DNA from: Chondrus crispus
Taxonomy: Eukaryota > Rhodophyta > Florideophyceae > Gigartinales > Gigartinaceae
Direction: 5' to 3'
Length of the DNA stretch: 64,000 bases
Assembly (NCBI RefSeq): GCF_000350225.1
Contig: NW_005179214.1
Location: forward strand, 1-64,000
A model generated the notes under the pieces. It searched no databases. It was given only the letters and a program-made list of their open reading frames with translations, and was not told the origin of the DNA. A program made the position numbers and the translations under genes. This document shows positions 51,308 to 61,878 of this stretch, piece after piece (position 1 is the first letter of the stretch; the number at the start of each line of letters is the position of its first letter).

Positions 51308-53259
51308 CTTCCTCCTCCGCTCCTCGTTCCGCACACGCCGCCGTTCCCCGTCCCGCTGCTCCCCCGCCCTCTGCGCTAACTCTCCCGTCCTCTCTCCGGT
51401 CTTCGTAGCCCCTTGCCCCCTCGTCTTGCCACGCGTTCGTCGCCCCTGCGCCCCGCGCGCGGTCCGCGCCGGCGCCCTCCGCGCCGGCGCTCACTTCCGC
51501 CTAACACTCCGCTCGATTCCGCCTAACACTGCTACCCGGCGGCGGATCCCGGCACCCACCCGCCCGCGCGCTCCCTCTTACACCGCCGGCTGCGACACCT
51601 GCTCTGCTCGCAGCAACCACCTTCCGCGTTCCTCGCCCCTGCGCGATGCGCGCGGCCCGCGCCGCCGCCCTCCGCGCCGCCGCTCGCACCACCTCCTCGA
51701 CCGCCCTGTCCCGAGCTCACCCGCCCGCCACGTCCCCGAGCCGCAGGCACACCCCGCCCACAAGCCGGCAGAACGTCTACGCCACGCCCGCGTCCGTCCG
51801 CCCCGCCACCGCTGCCCACCACGCGCGTCAACCGCCACATCTCGCCGCGCCCCTCGCTCTTCGCCACGTCCTGCCCGCATGTTGCGCAGCAGCCCCACGC
51901 AGCTCGCGACCACGCGCGCGTCGCCGGCCTGCCCCTCCAGCAGCGTCCCCGCCGTCGCGTGGAACTGCTTTGCGTGGAGCTGCATGCACACCTCGTCCGC
52001 GATCGCGCGCACGCCCGTCCCACCCGCCGCACTCGCCCACCACGGCGTCAACGCCCGCCTCCGCTGCTACCCGGCACACTACGTCCGCCACCGTCTCTGC
52101 GCAACCCGGTTGACGCCCGCTCGCCGTCGCGCCTCCCCCGCCCCCCGGCACGCGCGTCCGACAGGTTTTGCAGCCCGCTCGCCGTCACGCCTCCCCCGCC
52201 CCCCGCACGGGCGCCGGACAGCTTTCGCAGCCCGCTCGCCGTCCTACCTCTTCAGCCCCCCTGCACGCGCACCGGTCGAAGCCCCTTGTAGTACTCCACG
52301 CTGTCCACCTCCGACCCGGTCCGCTCCCGCACCCTCCGCTCCCCCCTGCGCACGCACGCGTGTGGTGCTACACGCCGCCCCGCCCAGGCGCCCCCCCCCT
52401 CTATTCGCCACGGACGCCCCACGCCCACCCTCCCACACCGTCCCCATCGCCGCCCCGGCCCACACCTCCTCCACGTCGTCGCCGCACACCCAAAACTGCT
52501 CTCCGCCCACCATCATCTTGCAGCCCACCGTCCCTGTCGCCGCCCGTCGCCGCCCCGCCCTGCACTTCCCCGTCGCCGCGCATCCACATCCGCTCCCCAA
52601 CTTCGAAGCTTCACGCGCTGCGCATCTCCGCCTTGAAGAATTCCGGCCCCCCACGGACAGCCGCCCGCGCACCACCGCCCCGCTCACGACGCCGTGAGCC
52701 TCCGGCAATTCGGGCAGCCCCGTGTCTCACGTGTCCGCCCCCCCGTCGTACGCGTCCATCTACTACACCGCTGTCACGTGCTCGCAGTGCCCGCCCCAGT
52801 TCTGCCGACTATGTAGATCCGCGTGGCGCGGTTTAAACGGATCCGGGCTAAAATTTGTAGTGTACTGTAGCGCGGCCGCGCTCCGCAGTCCGCAAAGTCA
52901 TTTTAATTCTAATTTTTACACTTGTCACCGCCACGTGTCCCCGTGGCGGCCTGGCCTGCGGCCAGGCCCCGCCCGTGGCCGCCAGGACACACGTGTCCCC
53001 GTGGCGCGGCCTGACCTGCGGCCAGGCCCTGCCTGTGGCCGCCATTTGTCACACAGACTGGCAAACAGACAGACAGACACGGATTTTTAGTGCCTGTGGC
53101 AGCCACGTGTCCCCGTGGCGCCCTGGTCTGCGGCCAGGCCGCCCCGCACGTGGCCGCCGCCACTTTTCACGCCACTTTTCACCGCAGCGCAAATGGCAAG
53201 GCAGGCACACACAGACTGGTAAACAGACAGACAAACAGACACGGATTTTAGTAGTTGTG
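51308..53259. other. GC-rich low-complexity stretch
   Basis: Strongly C-rich on the plus strand, so long Pro/Arg/Ala-rich open frames appear on both strands without meaning. It contains a tandem repeat of about 65-70 bp at 52105-52275 (CGCTCGCCGTC, GCCTCCCCCGCCCC). Long GC palindromes around 52930-53160 repeat GTGTCCCCGTGGC, CTGCGGCCAGGC and GGCCGCCA. CAGACAGACAAACAGACAC words occur at 53060-53240. Confidence 0.6.
51800..52110 (-). pseudogene. ARM-repeat protein fragment (ARMC6-like), low confidence
   Basis: The minus strand reads ADEVCMQLHAKQFHATAGTL, GDARVVASCVGLLRNM and, in a neighbouring frame, CGQDVAKSEGRGE. This resembles an armadillo repeat with the 'LLRN...D.' helix boundary. Surrounding frames are GC-rich and low in complexity. 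No complete gene can be assembled. It lies between two hairpin repeats and could be captured sequence. Confidence 0.3.
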
Positions 53260-53302
53260 GACAAGTGGGCTCCGTGCGCGCTTCGCGCGCCGAGTCAAGT
53301 CC
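53260..53302. repeat. 43 bp hairpin repeat, copy 2
   Basis: Second copy of the GTGCGCGCTTCGCGCGC hairpin, 74 bases beyond the stop codon of the minus-strand Helitron helicase. A hairpin at this place is expected near a Helitron 3' end. A canonical CTRR terminus is not evident. Confidence 0.8.
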
Positions 53303-53375
53303 GCGTGGAGGAGCAATAATTCGGAAGGGTGGCAAAGGCGAGATGTAAAGAGAATGGCGTTTACTTTTTTGATGA

Positions 53376-55709
53376 CTACTGAAGGACCTCGGGGTACACT
53401 ACGTTTCGCGTTGTTGCATCGGACTCTCGAGTGAGGATAGTGACGTTGCTTGAGTGAGTAGTCCTCGATAATGCGACGTAGAGTTGACCGTGCGAGAAGC
53501 AATGATCTCGGAGGTCGAGACCAATGCGGCCACCGAAGGACTGGCCTTGGGCTTTGTTCGTTGTAAGGGCGAAGCACGTGCGAATGGGGAACTGCGTTCG
53601 AGTAAAGCCAGGAATGGGAAAGTTGTCGTCACCTGGTCCGCAGGGCATTTGTGGAAGGCAGAGTCTGTTGCCTTCATGTGACCCCGAGGTAACGCGTAGA
53701 AAGAATAGTTTGTTGGTCATTTTCTCGATGACATATCGAGCGCCGTTGACGTAACCGGAAGTGGGATCGAGATTGCGCAGAAGCATGACGATGAAACCTT
53801 TCTTGAGCTTGAGCTTGTGGTCTGGTAGATCAGACCCGGCCGTCAAGGTGTTGAGCATTTCCGTGGGATAGATCAGCGCGTTGGTGTCTTCGCTCTCGAC
53901 CTTGTCTGCGCTTAAATATGTTCGATACGGTCCCTGCATCATGTTGCGGATGACTTCGTTGACCTGCTCGAGCGGTCTGTTCTTTGTAGTGAGTATAACG
54001 CGATTTGTGAGCCATGTAGGGTCGACGTGATTGTCTCGAATGCCGTGGAAGACCTTGAGGCATAAATTGCGGATGGTGTGCTCGAACGCTACGGACTGTG
54101 GTATTGAGATCCATTCCGGGCGCTGATCGCATTGAAGTCTGCCTTCCCCGACGCTGAGGAGGAACTGTGGGAAGTTGAGAGCCTCCACATCTGCTGCGGG
54201 GTCCCCTTGGAGAGCAGTGAGGCGCATGTTCTTGGTAAGGCACAGGAATCGGCACTCTCGATACAGCGGGGAAGATTTGACGCACGCGCTCACGATTTGA
54301 CCTCTGGACCCGCCCGGAACGACGGGAAGGATTTGTCTAAAGTCTCCAGCGAGCACGAGGAACTTTCCTCCGAAGAGCCGGTCGGTTTGCATCAAGTCGC
54401 AAAGGGAGCGATCGACAGTCTCAATGCAATTTCGATAGCACATGACGATCTCGTCCCATATGATAAGATCGACTTGTTGCAATGTACGACCGGTGTCGGA
54501 GTTTGTGGAGAAGTTGCAAGTGCTTTTGGCAGATACAGGAATGGGAATCTTGAACACGGAATGAGCGGTGCGTCCACCGTCGAGCAACACTGCAGCAACA
54601 GCAGATGTGGCGACGGCGATGACTTGCTTGGGGCGCGAACGAAGGAAGTCTTGAATGGCGCTGAGCACGAACGTTTTGCCTGTTCCGCCAGGAGCATCGA
54701 GGAAGAAGAGACGACTACTTTGTGTTGGCATAGAAGGTCCCGCAACGGCGCTGGAGGATCCTTGAAGCAATGCCGAGACGGAGACGCCTGGAAGCATGGA
54801 GCCTACTATTTCGTCAAAGGCATGGCGCTGATTTGTGTTTAACAGCGGCAACGATGTCTGTAGTCGCTCTTCGCACTGCTGCGCTTGTGCTTCGGGTGTC
54901 TGGATCTCGTTTGGCTGTTCCGAAGCGGGCAGGCTGTCATCGGGGAGTGGGAGTCCGAAGTGTGCGAGCGTCCAGTTGGAACGCACCGTCTGCAGGGCCT
55001 CCTGTACCTCTCCAAGCACGTAAGATGTGTCGTGGCGATCATCGCGAAGCTGCTGTCTTCGAATGGGTTGTCCGCGTGCGCGATTGCGAATATCGGTGAG
55101 AAACATGTGCAGGTAGTCGTTCCACAGCGAGAGAGGGTCCGAAGGCTGGCAGTGTGCCAGAATCGTAGCAAACAGATGAGAAAGAGGAACGAAGCTTGAC
55201 CGGAATGAATCTCGGATTGCGTGCTTCCACTCGGCATCGTTGGCCAGCAAACCAAGTCGTAAGCACGCTTGTCGGAAGCTGGTGCACTGCTCGCCGTCGA
55301 TGTTTCGCAAGTTCTCGAAGGATGTTGCCCCCGGCACTTGTGTGAGGAGGAGGCGAAGAAAGTAGCGCTCACCCTCCCTCGGACTGACAGTATAGATTCG
55401 ACCGACTACGTTGGCGCCCGTGCCACTGAAATCGTAGGCTTCCTCTTCGCTGCTGGCGTTCCGTCTTCGCAGGGATGCTCTTGGACTGCATGACTTGCTG
55501 CTTTTCTTCCACGTAAAGTACTTTGGAAACTTGTGGTACCGAATATGCCTCGCGCTTGGGTAATTTTCGTTGGCTTTAAACCACTCAGTCAGCTTCGTAC
55601 CTGATGCCGATCGAGGCGCCGCCTCCTGCTCTCTTCCTTCCTCAAAGTAAACCATATGGTGGTTGGGCAGATGCATTGAAAGTCTGACCACTGGAGGATT
55701 GCGATCCAC
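53376..55709 (-). CDS. Helitron replicase, helicase part (PIF1-like)
   Basis: 777 codons. A PIF1-family superfamily-1 helicase core shows DAPGGTGKTFVLSAI (Walker A), VDLIIWDEIVMCYRN (Walker B), LAGDFRQILPVVPGG (motif III), LTKNMRL (motif IV) and KAQGQSFGGRIGLDL with YVALSRTTHSSNVTIL (motifs V-VI). The N-terminal 300 residues are the usual Helitron linker (HLPNHHMVYFEEG). It unwinds DNA for rolling-circle transposition. The coding sequence continues from the Rep part upstream, but a frameshift near 55700 separates them. Confidence 0.9.
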   Translation of the reverse strand: MDRNPPVVRLSMHLPNHHMVYFEEGREQEAAPRSASGTKLTEWFKANENYPSARHIRYHKFPKYFTWKKSSKSCSPRASLRRRNASSEEEAYDFSGTGANVVGRIYTVSPREGERYFLRLLLTQVPGATSFENLRNIDGEQCTSFRQACLRLGLLANDAEWKHAIRDSFRSSFVPLSHLFATILAHCQPSDPLSLWNDYLHMFLTDIRNRARGQPIRRQQLRDDRHDTSYVLGEVQEALQTVRSNWTLAHFGLPLPDDSLPASEQPNEIQTPEAQAQQCEERLQTSLPLLNTNQRHAFDEIVGSMLPGVSVSALLQGSSSAVAGPSMPTQSSRLFFLDAPGGTGKTFVLSAIQDFLRSRPKQVIAVATSAVAAVLLDGGRTAHSVFKIPIPVSAKSTCNFSTNSDTGRTLQQVDLIIWDEIVMCYRNCIETVDRSLCDLMQTDRLFGGKFLVLAGDFRQILPVVPGGSRGQIVSACVKSSPLYRECRFLCLTKNMRLTALQGDPAADVEALNFPQFLLSVGEGRLQCDQRPEWISIPQSVAFEHTIRNLCLKVFHGIRDNHVDPTWLTNRVILTTKNRPLEQVNEVIRNMMQGPYRTYLSADKVESEDTNALIYPTEMLNTLTAGSDLPDHKLKLKKGFIVMLLRNLDPTSGYVNGARYVIEKMTNKLFFLRVTSGSHEGNRLCLPQMPCGPGDDNFPIPGFTRTQFPIRTCFALTTNKAQGQSFGGRIGLDLRDHCFSHGQLYVALSRTTHSSNVTILTRESDATTRNVVYPEVLQ

Positions 55710-55795
55710 AACATATCAAAGGAGGATAACCTCCATGCGGCCTCCGATGCAGACACGTATCTAGCATCTTGGAAGTTCGAGATCTCGTCGTAGCA

Positions 55796-57120
55796 CTATT
55801 TTTTGGCAGTGATTTCCATGGTCACTCGGTCTTGTCCCTTGCACACGTACTTGAAGAGGTACTTGATTCCGCCAACGCGTGACACGCAGAGTTCCACATT
55901 CAAATGGAAAGTGAACGATCTTAGAAGTAGAGGACTGTGGGGCACGAACCAGGAGTTGTCGACCACGACGGATTGCTGTCGTCGGCCAATACGGGAGGGA
56001 CGCTCGATAGAGACGCCACCTGCCGAGGGGGACCTTCTGCGGTACGTGATGTAGTACTCACTTTCGGACTGGCTGGTTTCGTGTTTGAACGGTTTTGAAA
56101 ACCTTTTCCTGCAGTACTGCTCGCCCATGCACACGGCTGTTGGATTGCGTTCTCCACATGGGTTGTGAATCATATGCTTAAGCACGACCTCTTGGAGTTC
56201 TGGATCTTGGGCAGACGGGATCTCGGCAGAGATAATGCGGTCGACGTTTTCGGGATTACGCAGATCATTCTTGGAGACCTCATCTAGGAAGAATACCACG
56301 TGAGCGTGGGGAAGACCTCGTTTCTGAAATTTGATGACTCGTACATGGGCAACGACGGTTCCGAACACATCCTCGTTGATGACCAAGAACATGAGATCCT
56401 TCATTTTGAGACGAAACACACGTGCGCACAGATCCAGTCTGTCCTGAGGAGTTTGATTGGGCAGCAGGGCTCTTGTGATCTCCGGCCAGCTAGGATTGCA
56501 TGTCATGGTGAGGAAGATGTCCGGGTGGCCAATTTGGTTAGATATAGCAATGATGCCGTGCATCTGCTGCCTCATGTAGCTGTCACATCCGATGTGCGTA
56601 AAAGGGAGAATGAACAGTCGTCCTGCTCGTACAGCGTCGGCTTCATCTTCAGCACGACCGGAGTCTCCTAGGCTGTCGCGAAGTGAGGTGTAGTCCGCCG
56701 CTCGAAGCTTTGTCTGGTTGTGGCGGAGATACGAAAGCCTTTCTGCCTCCACTTTGCAGAACTGGTCAACTAAATATTGCTGAAAGAGTCGCGCTGCGTG
56801 TAAGATCATGATGAACTCACCTGCCCTTTCGAACAAATGCCATCTGTAGAACATCATCGGAGTTATCTTGGTACGTCTGCCGTCGTCCTCACTGGAGAAT
56901 CGAAGCTCTGGATACCATCCATCTCTACCGTTCGGGAACAAAAGCACGTAACTCAATGGATCGTATGCACGATGACTGACAGAAATCCGATCCAACACTT
57001 CGTTCCCGTTACTGCTCAGAGTCCCTCGCCTGCGAACGACGATATCTCTTCGCCCAATCTCTCCGTTTTCATTTCCAGGGATCAATGCAGCCACTTCAGA
57101 AGCTTCGGGACCATTGTACC
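55796..57120 (-). CDS. Helitron replicase, Rep (HUH) part
   Basis: The open frame extends to 57283, but Helitron similarity is convincing only from about 57120. It includes RRYNGPEASEVAALIPG, SHRAYDPLSYVLLFPNGRDG and QKRGLPHAHVVFFLDE, the HUH metal-binding motif (HAH). The frame ends with KYLFKYVCKGQDR, which holds the two-tyrosine motif. A TAG at 55796-55798 interrupts the frame. The same frame resumes directly afterwards with the expected linker, so this is a nonsense mutation. Rep nicks and religates single strands to start rolling-circle transposition. The 5' end is cut by the copia-type element. Confidence 0.85.
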
Positions 57121-58779
57121 GGCGCACGTGCTCATAACTTGGCCTGCGGTCGGCATGGATGTACGAATTGCAATAGACATGGGCATACTGCAGCGCGTTG
57201 CTGGGGCAAGGACGTGAATGGGCGCCGACCTGCACCGCCAGATGGGTTTCGGTCACGCAACACTGGCTTGAAGCCAAGTGCATTCGTTTCTCGAGATGAA
57301 AATTCTACTGCTGCCTTTGCGGAGAGTGACTTTACTTGCTTGCTTTCGACTTCCACTCTAGAAAAGAGGGCTGCAAACGCAAGGTCATGGCTGGTCGATT
57401 CCGGTTGCAGCGCTCACATTACGTTTGATCGCTCTTTGTTCGTTACGTATGAACAGATGCAATCTGGATCAGTCGAGATGGGCACGAAGGCTAGAGCTAA
57501 TGTCGCTGGTCGCGGCGAGGTAGAATTCATGTTGAACGTCAACGGTAGTCTCCATCCTTGCAAATTGTCAAACGTTTTGCATGTCCCTGATTTCGGATAC
57601 TCGCTACTGTCTGTTAGCCAAATGGTTTCAAAGGGTTTGCAAGTGTCATTCGAAAATGAGAAATGCCGCGTTACTGCAGGACCAACTGTAGTTGCCACAG
57701 CGAGTCAAGTTGGGGATTTGTACATACTTGACGTCATGAATGAAACCTTTTCTGCTCACGAAGTTTCCCTGCAGACGCTACATGAACGCATGGCCCATGT
57801 TAATGTACAAGGAATCGCATCAATGATTCACAATAATGTGGTACGTGGCTTCAACGTTCGTCAAAGCGATGTGATCAGTGCAATGAATCCAAAGTCTGAC
57901 AATCACTCTCCCATTTGTCCTGCGTTTGTGTTTGGCAAAGCAACGCGATCAGTAATCCCAAAACAGCGATCATCGTCTCGAGCACAGAACTGTCTTGACT
58001 TGGTACATTCTGACGTTTGCGGTCCGCTCGAAGTACAGTCCATTGGTGGTTTGAGATACTTCATTACATTTGTAGATGATCACTCGAACTGGGTAGTTGT
58101 GTACACGATGAGAAATAAATCTGAGGCGTTTGCAAAATACAAGTTGTATGAAAAGTTGGCTCAAACCCACACTGGTCGCAAAGTAAAGGTGCTTCGCACT
58201 GATCGAGGGGGAGAGTACTTGTCGACGGAATTCAAGTCGCATTTAGATTTAAACAGTATGCAGCACCAACTCACAACGGCGTACACCCCTGAACAAAACG
58301 GTGTTGCTGAACGTTTAAATCGAACTTTGATTGATCTTGTCCGCTCTAGGCTTTCTCATAAACAGGTCAGTAAGCGATTCTGGGCCGAGGCTCTTGCCAC
58401 TTCGGTATATGTACGCAATCGAGTTACTTCACGCGCTTTGCCCGTTAATACAACCCCGCACCACATTTGGATGAATTCTACTCCAAATGTTGGCCATTTG
58501 CGAGTATTTGGGTCAAAGTGTTGGTATACATTACCAAAATTAGAGCTCCGTAAGCTGGACTTGCGAGCGCGTGAAGCGATGTTTCTTGGGTACTCGCAAT
58601 GCAGTAAGGCATACAAACTTTGGGACGGAGAGTTGAATAAAATTGTTGTGTCACGGGATGTCAAGTTTGATGAATCGACATGTGGGATGCATGACATTCC
58701 TGCACACGAAAGTGATTCAATCAACTCTGATGTTGACGTTGTATTGCTCGGTGGCGACAATGGAAATACAGCTGATTAG
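57085..58779 (+). CDS. Ty1/copia polyprotein, part 1: gag zinc knuckle, protease, integrase
   Basis: The first residues run into the Helitron. True copia coding starts near the zinc knuckle C-x2-C-x4-H-x4-C (CTNCNRHGHTAARC). The protease has WLVDSGCSAHIT. The integrase has the GAG-pre-integrase HERMAHVN motif and a DD35E core (LVHSDVCGPL, LRTDRGGEYLS, NGVAERLNRTL). The gag N-terminus and 5' LTR are missing. A frameshift near 58770-58780 moves the acidic linker and reverse transcriptase into another frame. Confidence 0.9.
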   Translation: MQPLQKLRDHCTGARAHNLACGRHGCTNCNRHGHTAARCWGKDVNGRRPAPPDGFRSRNTGLKPSAFVSRDENSTAAFAESDFTCLLSTSTLEKRAANARSWLVDSGCSAHITFDRSLFVTYEQMQSGSVEMGTKARANVAGRGEVEFMLNVNGSLHPCKLSNVLHVPDFGYSLLSVSQMVSKGLQVSFENEKCRVTAGPTVVATASQVGDLYILDVMNETFSAHEVSLQTLHERMAHVNVQGIASMIHNNVVRGFNVRQSDVISAMNPKSDNHSPICPAFVFGKATRSVIPKQRSSSRAQNCLDLVHSDVCGPLEVQSIGGLRYFITFVDDHSNWVVVYTMRNKSEAFAKYKLYEKLAQTHTGRKVKVLRTDRGGEYLSTEFKSHLDLNSMQHQLTTAYTPEQNGVAERLNRTLIDLVRSRLSHKQVSKRFWAEALATSVYVRNRVTSRALPVNTTPHHIWMNSTPNVGHLRVFGSKCWYTLPKLELRKLDLRAREAMFLGYSQCSKAYKLWDGELNKIVVSRDVKFDESTCGMHDIPAHESDSINSDVDVVLLGGDNGNTAD

Positions 58780-60452
58780 CTGATACCCCAAATACGGATG
58801 AGGTCGGTTCTGAAGAGGACGAAGTTTCGGAGGAGGTTCTCGAAAACGACGAAACTCACTCTGTAAGTAAGAATGATGAAGATGAAGATGATGTACCAAC
58901 TGCCGTCGAAACTCCGAATGTCACCCCTCCAACTCCGACTCCAGCTGTGCGAAGATCGTCTCGAGTCAGCAGACCTCCGGCGTCATGGTGGAGGAGCAAC
59001 TTTGCAGCTGCTCTTCTTTCACATGCGCATGTAGCTATTGAAGGTCCCAAGACTTTCAACCAGGCAACCAACGGTCCTAGCGCTGCATTTTGGCAGACCG
59101 GCATTGACAAAGAACTTGCCTCGCAGACCAAGAATCGGACTTGGAAACTTGTTCCTCGATCTGAGGCGTCAAACATCTTGACATCTCGATGGGTTTTCAA
59201 TGTCAAGCAACTGCCTGATGCAAATGGCAATATAGTTGAAAGTGCAAAAGCCAGACTTGTTGCTCGTGGATTCCAGCAAGTGCAAGGTCTTGACTACACT
59301 GACACATATGCCCCTGTCATAAAGTTTACCACTATTTGTCTACTTCTTGCCTTAGTTGCACATTACGACCTCAAACTTCATCAGATGGATGTCGTGACTG
59401 CGTTTTTGAACGGCGACTTGGATGAAGACATCTACATGGAGCAACCCGAAGGGTGCATTGACGAAAGCAAAAGTGATCACGTGTGCAAACTTTTGAAAGC
59501 ACTTTACGGTCTTAAACAAGCACATCGTCAATGGCATGCCAAAGTGGATGATTTCTTAATTGGTGAATTGGGATTCGAGACTTTGCGTAGTGATCCTTGT
59601 CTCTACATTAAACGCATCCGTAACACTATCATGCTGATTGCACTTTATGTCGATGACTTGTTACTCGCTGGTAGTGATATCGATGCCATCAAATGGATGA
59701 AGGGGGAGCTTAATAAACGGTTTGAGATGAAAGACCTTGGTGAAGCAAAAGTCTGCATTGGTCTTGAAATTCAAAGGGATCGCACCGCCAAGACATTGAG
59801 TCTCACTCGAACTAAGTATGCATCAATAGTGCTTGAGCGTTTTCGAATGTCAACGTGTAACCCCTCTCTGACTCCAATGGAACAAGGTCACACAACCACG
59901 ATTTCAACCGAAAACGACTCCGAAACAAACGCACCGTATCGTGAAGCAGTGGGATCCCTGATGTACTTGATGGTTGGCACTCGTCCAGACTTGGCATATG
60001 CGATTGGAAAGCTTTCTCAACATTCTGCCAACCCATGTGAGTCACACTGGGCAGGTGTGAAACGGGTAATGCAATACGTGCAAGGGACTCCAAACTTAGG
60101 AATCGTGTTTGATAATAAATCCAAATCGCCGGAGTTGTTCGGCTTCAGTGATGCTGACTGGGCCGGTTGTTCAGACTCTGGCAAGTCGACCAGCGGATAT
60201 GTCTTCAAGTTCTGCGGTGGAGCGATCAGTTGGAGTTCCCGGAAACAGACTGTGGTTGCAACTTCGACGTGTGAAGCTGAGTACATTGCACTATGTGAAG
60301 CGTGTAAGGAGGCGACTTGGTTGCGTCAAGTGGTTGCTGATGTTCTTGGACTTGACTCTGATCCCACGATTATGATGGGGTGTGACAATGCAGGGACGAT
60401 TCGTATGCACAGAATGAATCGATCAAACGTCGTAATAAACATGTTGATGTGA
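58780..60452 (+). CDS. Ty1/copia polyprotein, part 2: reverse transcriptase and RNase H
   Basis: The frame is open from about 58780, giving an acidic linker, although its first ATG is at 58947. The RT shows TSRWVFNVKQLPDANGN, LHQMDVVTAFLNGDLDEDIY and the catalytic YVDDLLLAGSD. RNase H shows GFSDADWAGCSDSGKSTSGY and STCEAEYIALCEACKEATWL. A second frameshift near 60405 displaces the last 70 codons, which run in another frame to TGA at 60620-60622 and include the usual ADILTK motif. The copy is therefore inactive. Confidence 0.9.
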
Positions 60453-60620
60453 AATAACACTATGTAGGAGATGCTATTACGAGAAATATCGTGTCTTTGT
60501 CGCATTGCCGAACCACTTCCATGCCTGCAGATATCCTGACGAAAGCACTGGGGCGAGTTCTGTTCCAGAAGTTTGTAGAACTTCTAGGGCTTGCAGTAGC
60601 TACTTCTGGTAAAAGCATGT

Positions 60621-60633
60621 GATCGAGGGGGAG
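60621..60633 (+). other. Polypurine tract of the copia-type element
   Basis: GATCGAGGGGGAG immediately precedes the TGTTG start of the LTR. This is the priming site expected for plus-strand synthesis. Confidence 0.75.
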
Positions 60634-61652
60634 TGTTGTAATTCTACGACCACATGCTGATATGCATGACACACAACGACAGGTATGACACGTGTATAAG
60701 CAAAAAGACTCCGCGTGACGAGCTGAGCAAGTTTGATTTTCAACGTGTACACGTGTGATTTCTGTACACGGTTGCACTTTACAGTACTTCAGGAGCAAGT
60801 TCGGTTTTCACCGTGTACACCTGTGAAATATGTACACGGTTGCGGTGTACAGTACAATCTGAGCATGTTTCTTTTTCTTCGCCCGACACGTGTATGACCT
60901 GAACACATGTCCTCATTACACTGTCGGACGCGTACAGTACGCCTGCCGTCTTACAGACAAAGTGTAGAACCTTGGTGGCGGGTGCCTAATGGTAGGTTCG
61001 GAGGGGCAAGGGAAAGAAGGAAGGCAGGTTGATGTGTGTGACAAAGATACCGTTGCGCGAGTTTTGAATTCGTAAGGCAAAATGTGCACTGTTGTAATTG
61101 ACAGTGGACAGGACCTCACGAGAGATTCAGATTCATAAGGCAACGTGTGCGCTGTAAACAGTCCTTGCAGGATTCATTTGAATTCGTAAGGCAACGTGTG
61201 AGCTGTAAACGTGCCTTACGAATTTGTGCCACGCTGGATTTGGAATAGTAAGGGAATTTGTGCTTTGCTGTGCTTTGTTGTACTGCCTTACTAATTTCTC
61301 CGTCATGACAGTGGTAATTCGTAAGGCGGTTTTCTGTTCTGTTTGTTGGGCCATCGCCAGTTTGGCTGAGTAGCAAGACGGGCACATGTGTTAGAGCCAA
61401 TACATTTGTAGTATGTGTGTCGTAGTCTTTGGTAGTAGAGTTCTAGAAGATTGCAGAAGTGTATAAGTAGGCCGGAAGTTGGCGACTCAAAGTAAATCGG
61501 TACCCAATCCTTCAACTTCACCTCATCAACCGTCCTTCGATTTCCCTTTGCCCCGCTGACCTTCCAATAGGTTATGGGCCCAGTTCAACGTTATTGTTCC
61601 GCTGTGTGAGTGCTTGTTCTCAGTTTCTGCTGCCGTTTTCGTGTTTGTTTCT
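60634..61652 (+). repeat. Copia 3' LTR and adjoining sequence, left arm of inverted repeat
   Basis: Begins TGTTGTAATTCTACGACCAC after the polypurine tract. About 1,019 bases recur inverted at 61879-62900. It contains repeated GTGTACACGTGTGA / TGTACACGGTTGC words, which may be LTR enhancer repeats. The exact LTR 3' end is not resolved. Confidence 0.8.
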
Positions 61653-61878
61653 ACTGGCAGGTCAGCGGGGCGAAGGGGATTCGAAGGACGGTTGATGAGG
61701 TGAAGATCCACCAAGTTGAAACGACAGCGGGTAGACGGAGACGAACGACCAAGATGATAACGACAGCAAGTAGACGGCGATAGAACAAAACGAACGGCGG
61801 CGGCGATGAAACGGCGGCAGAAACAACAGCAGAAACCAAAACGAGAACGACAGCGGGGACCAAAACGAGAACGACAGC
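61653..61878. repeat. Spacer of the inverted repeat, itself built of inverted copies
   Basis: 61653-61704 is an inverted copy of the arm segment at about 61507-61559. About 61705-61878 is the complement of 62901-63080. Confidence 0.75.

Noticed and set aside
51270..52836. Long Pro/Arg/Ala-rich open frames of up to 475 codons on the plus strand
   Set aside because: They arise from extreme C-richness, overlap equally long frames on the other strand and show no domain.
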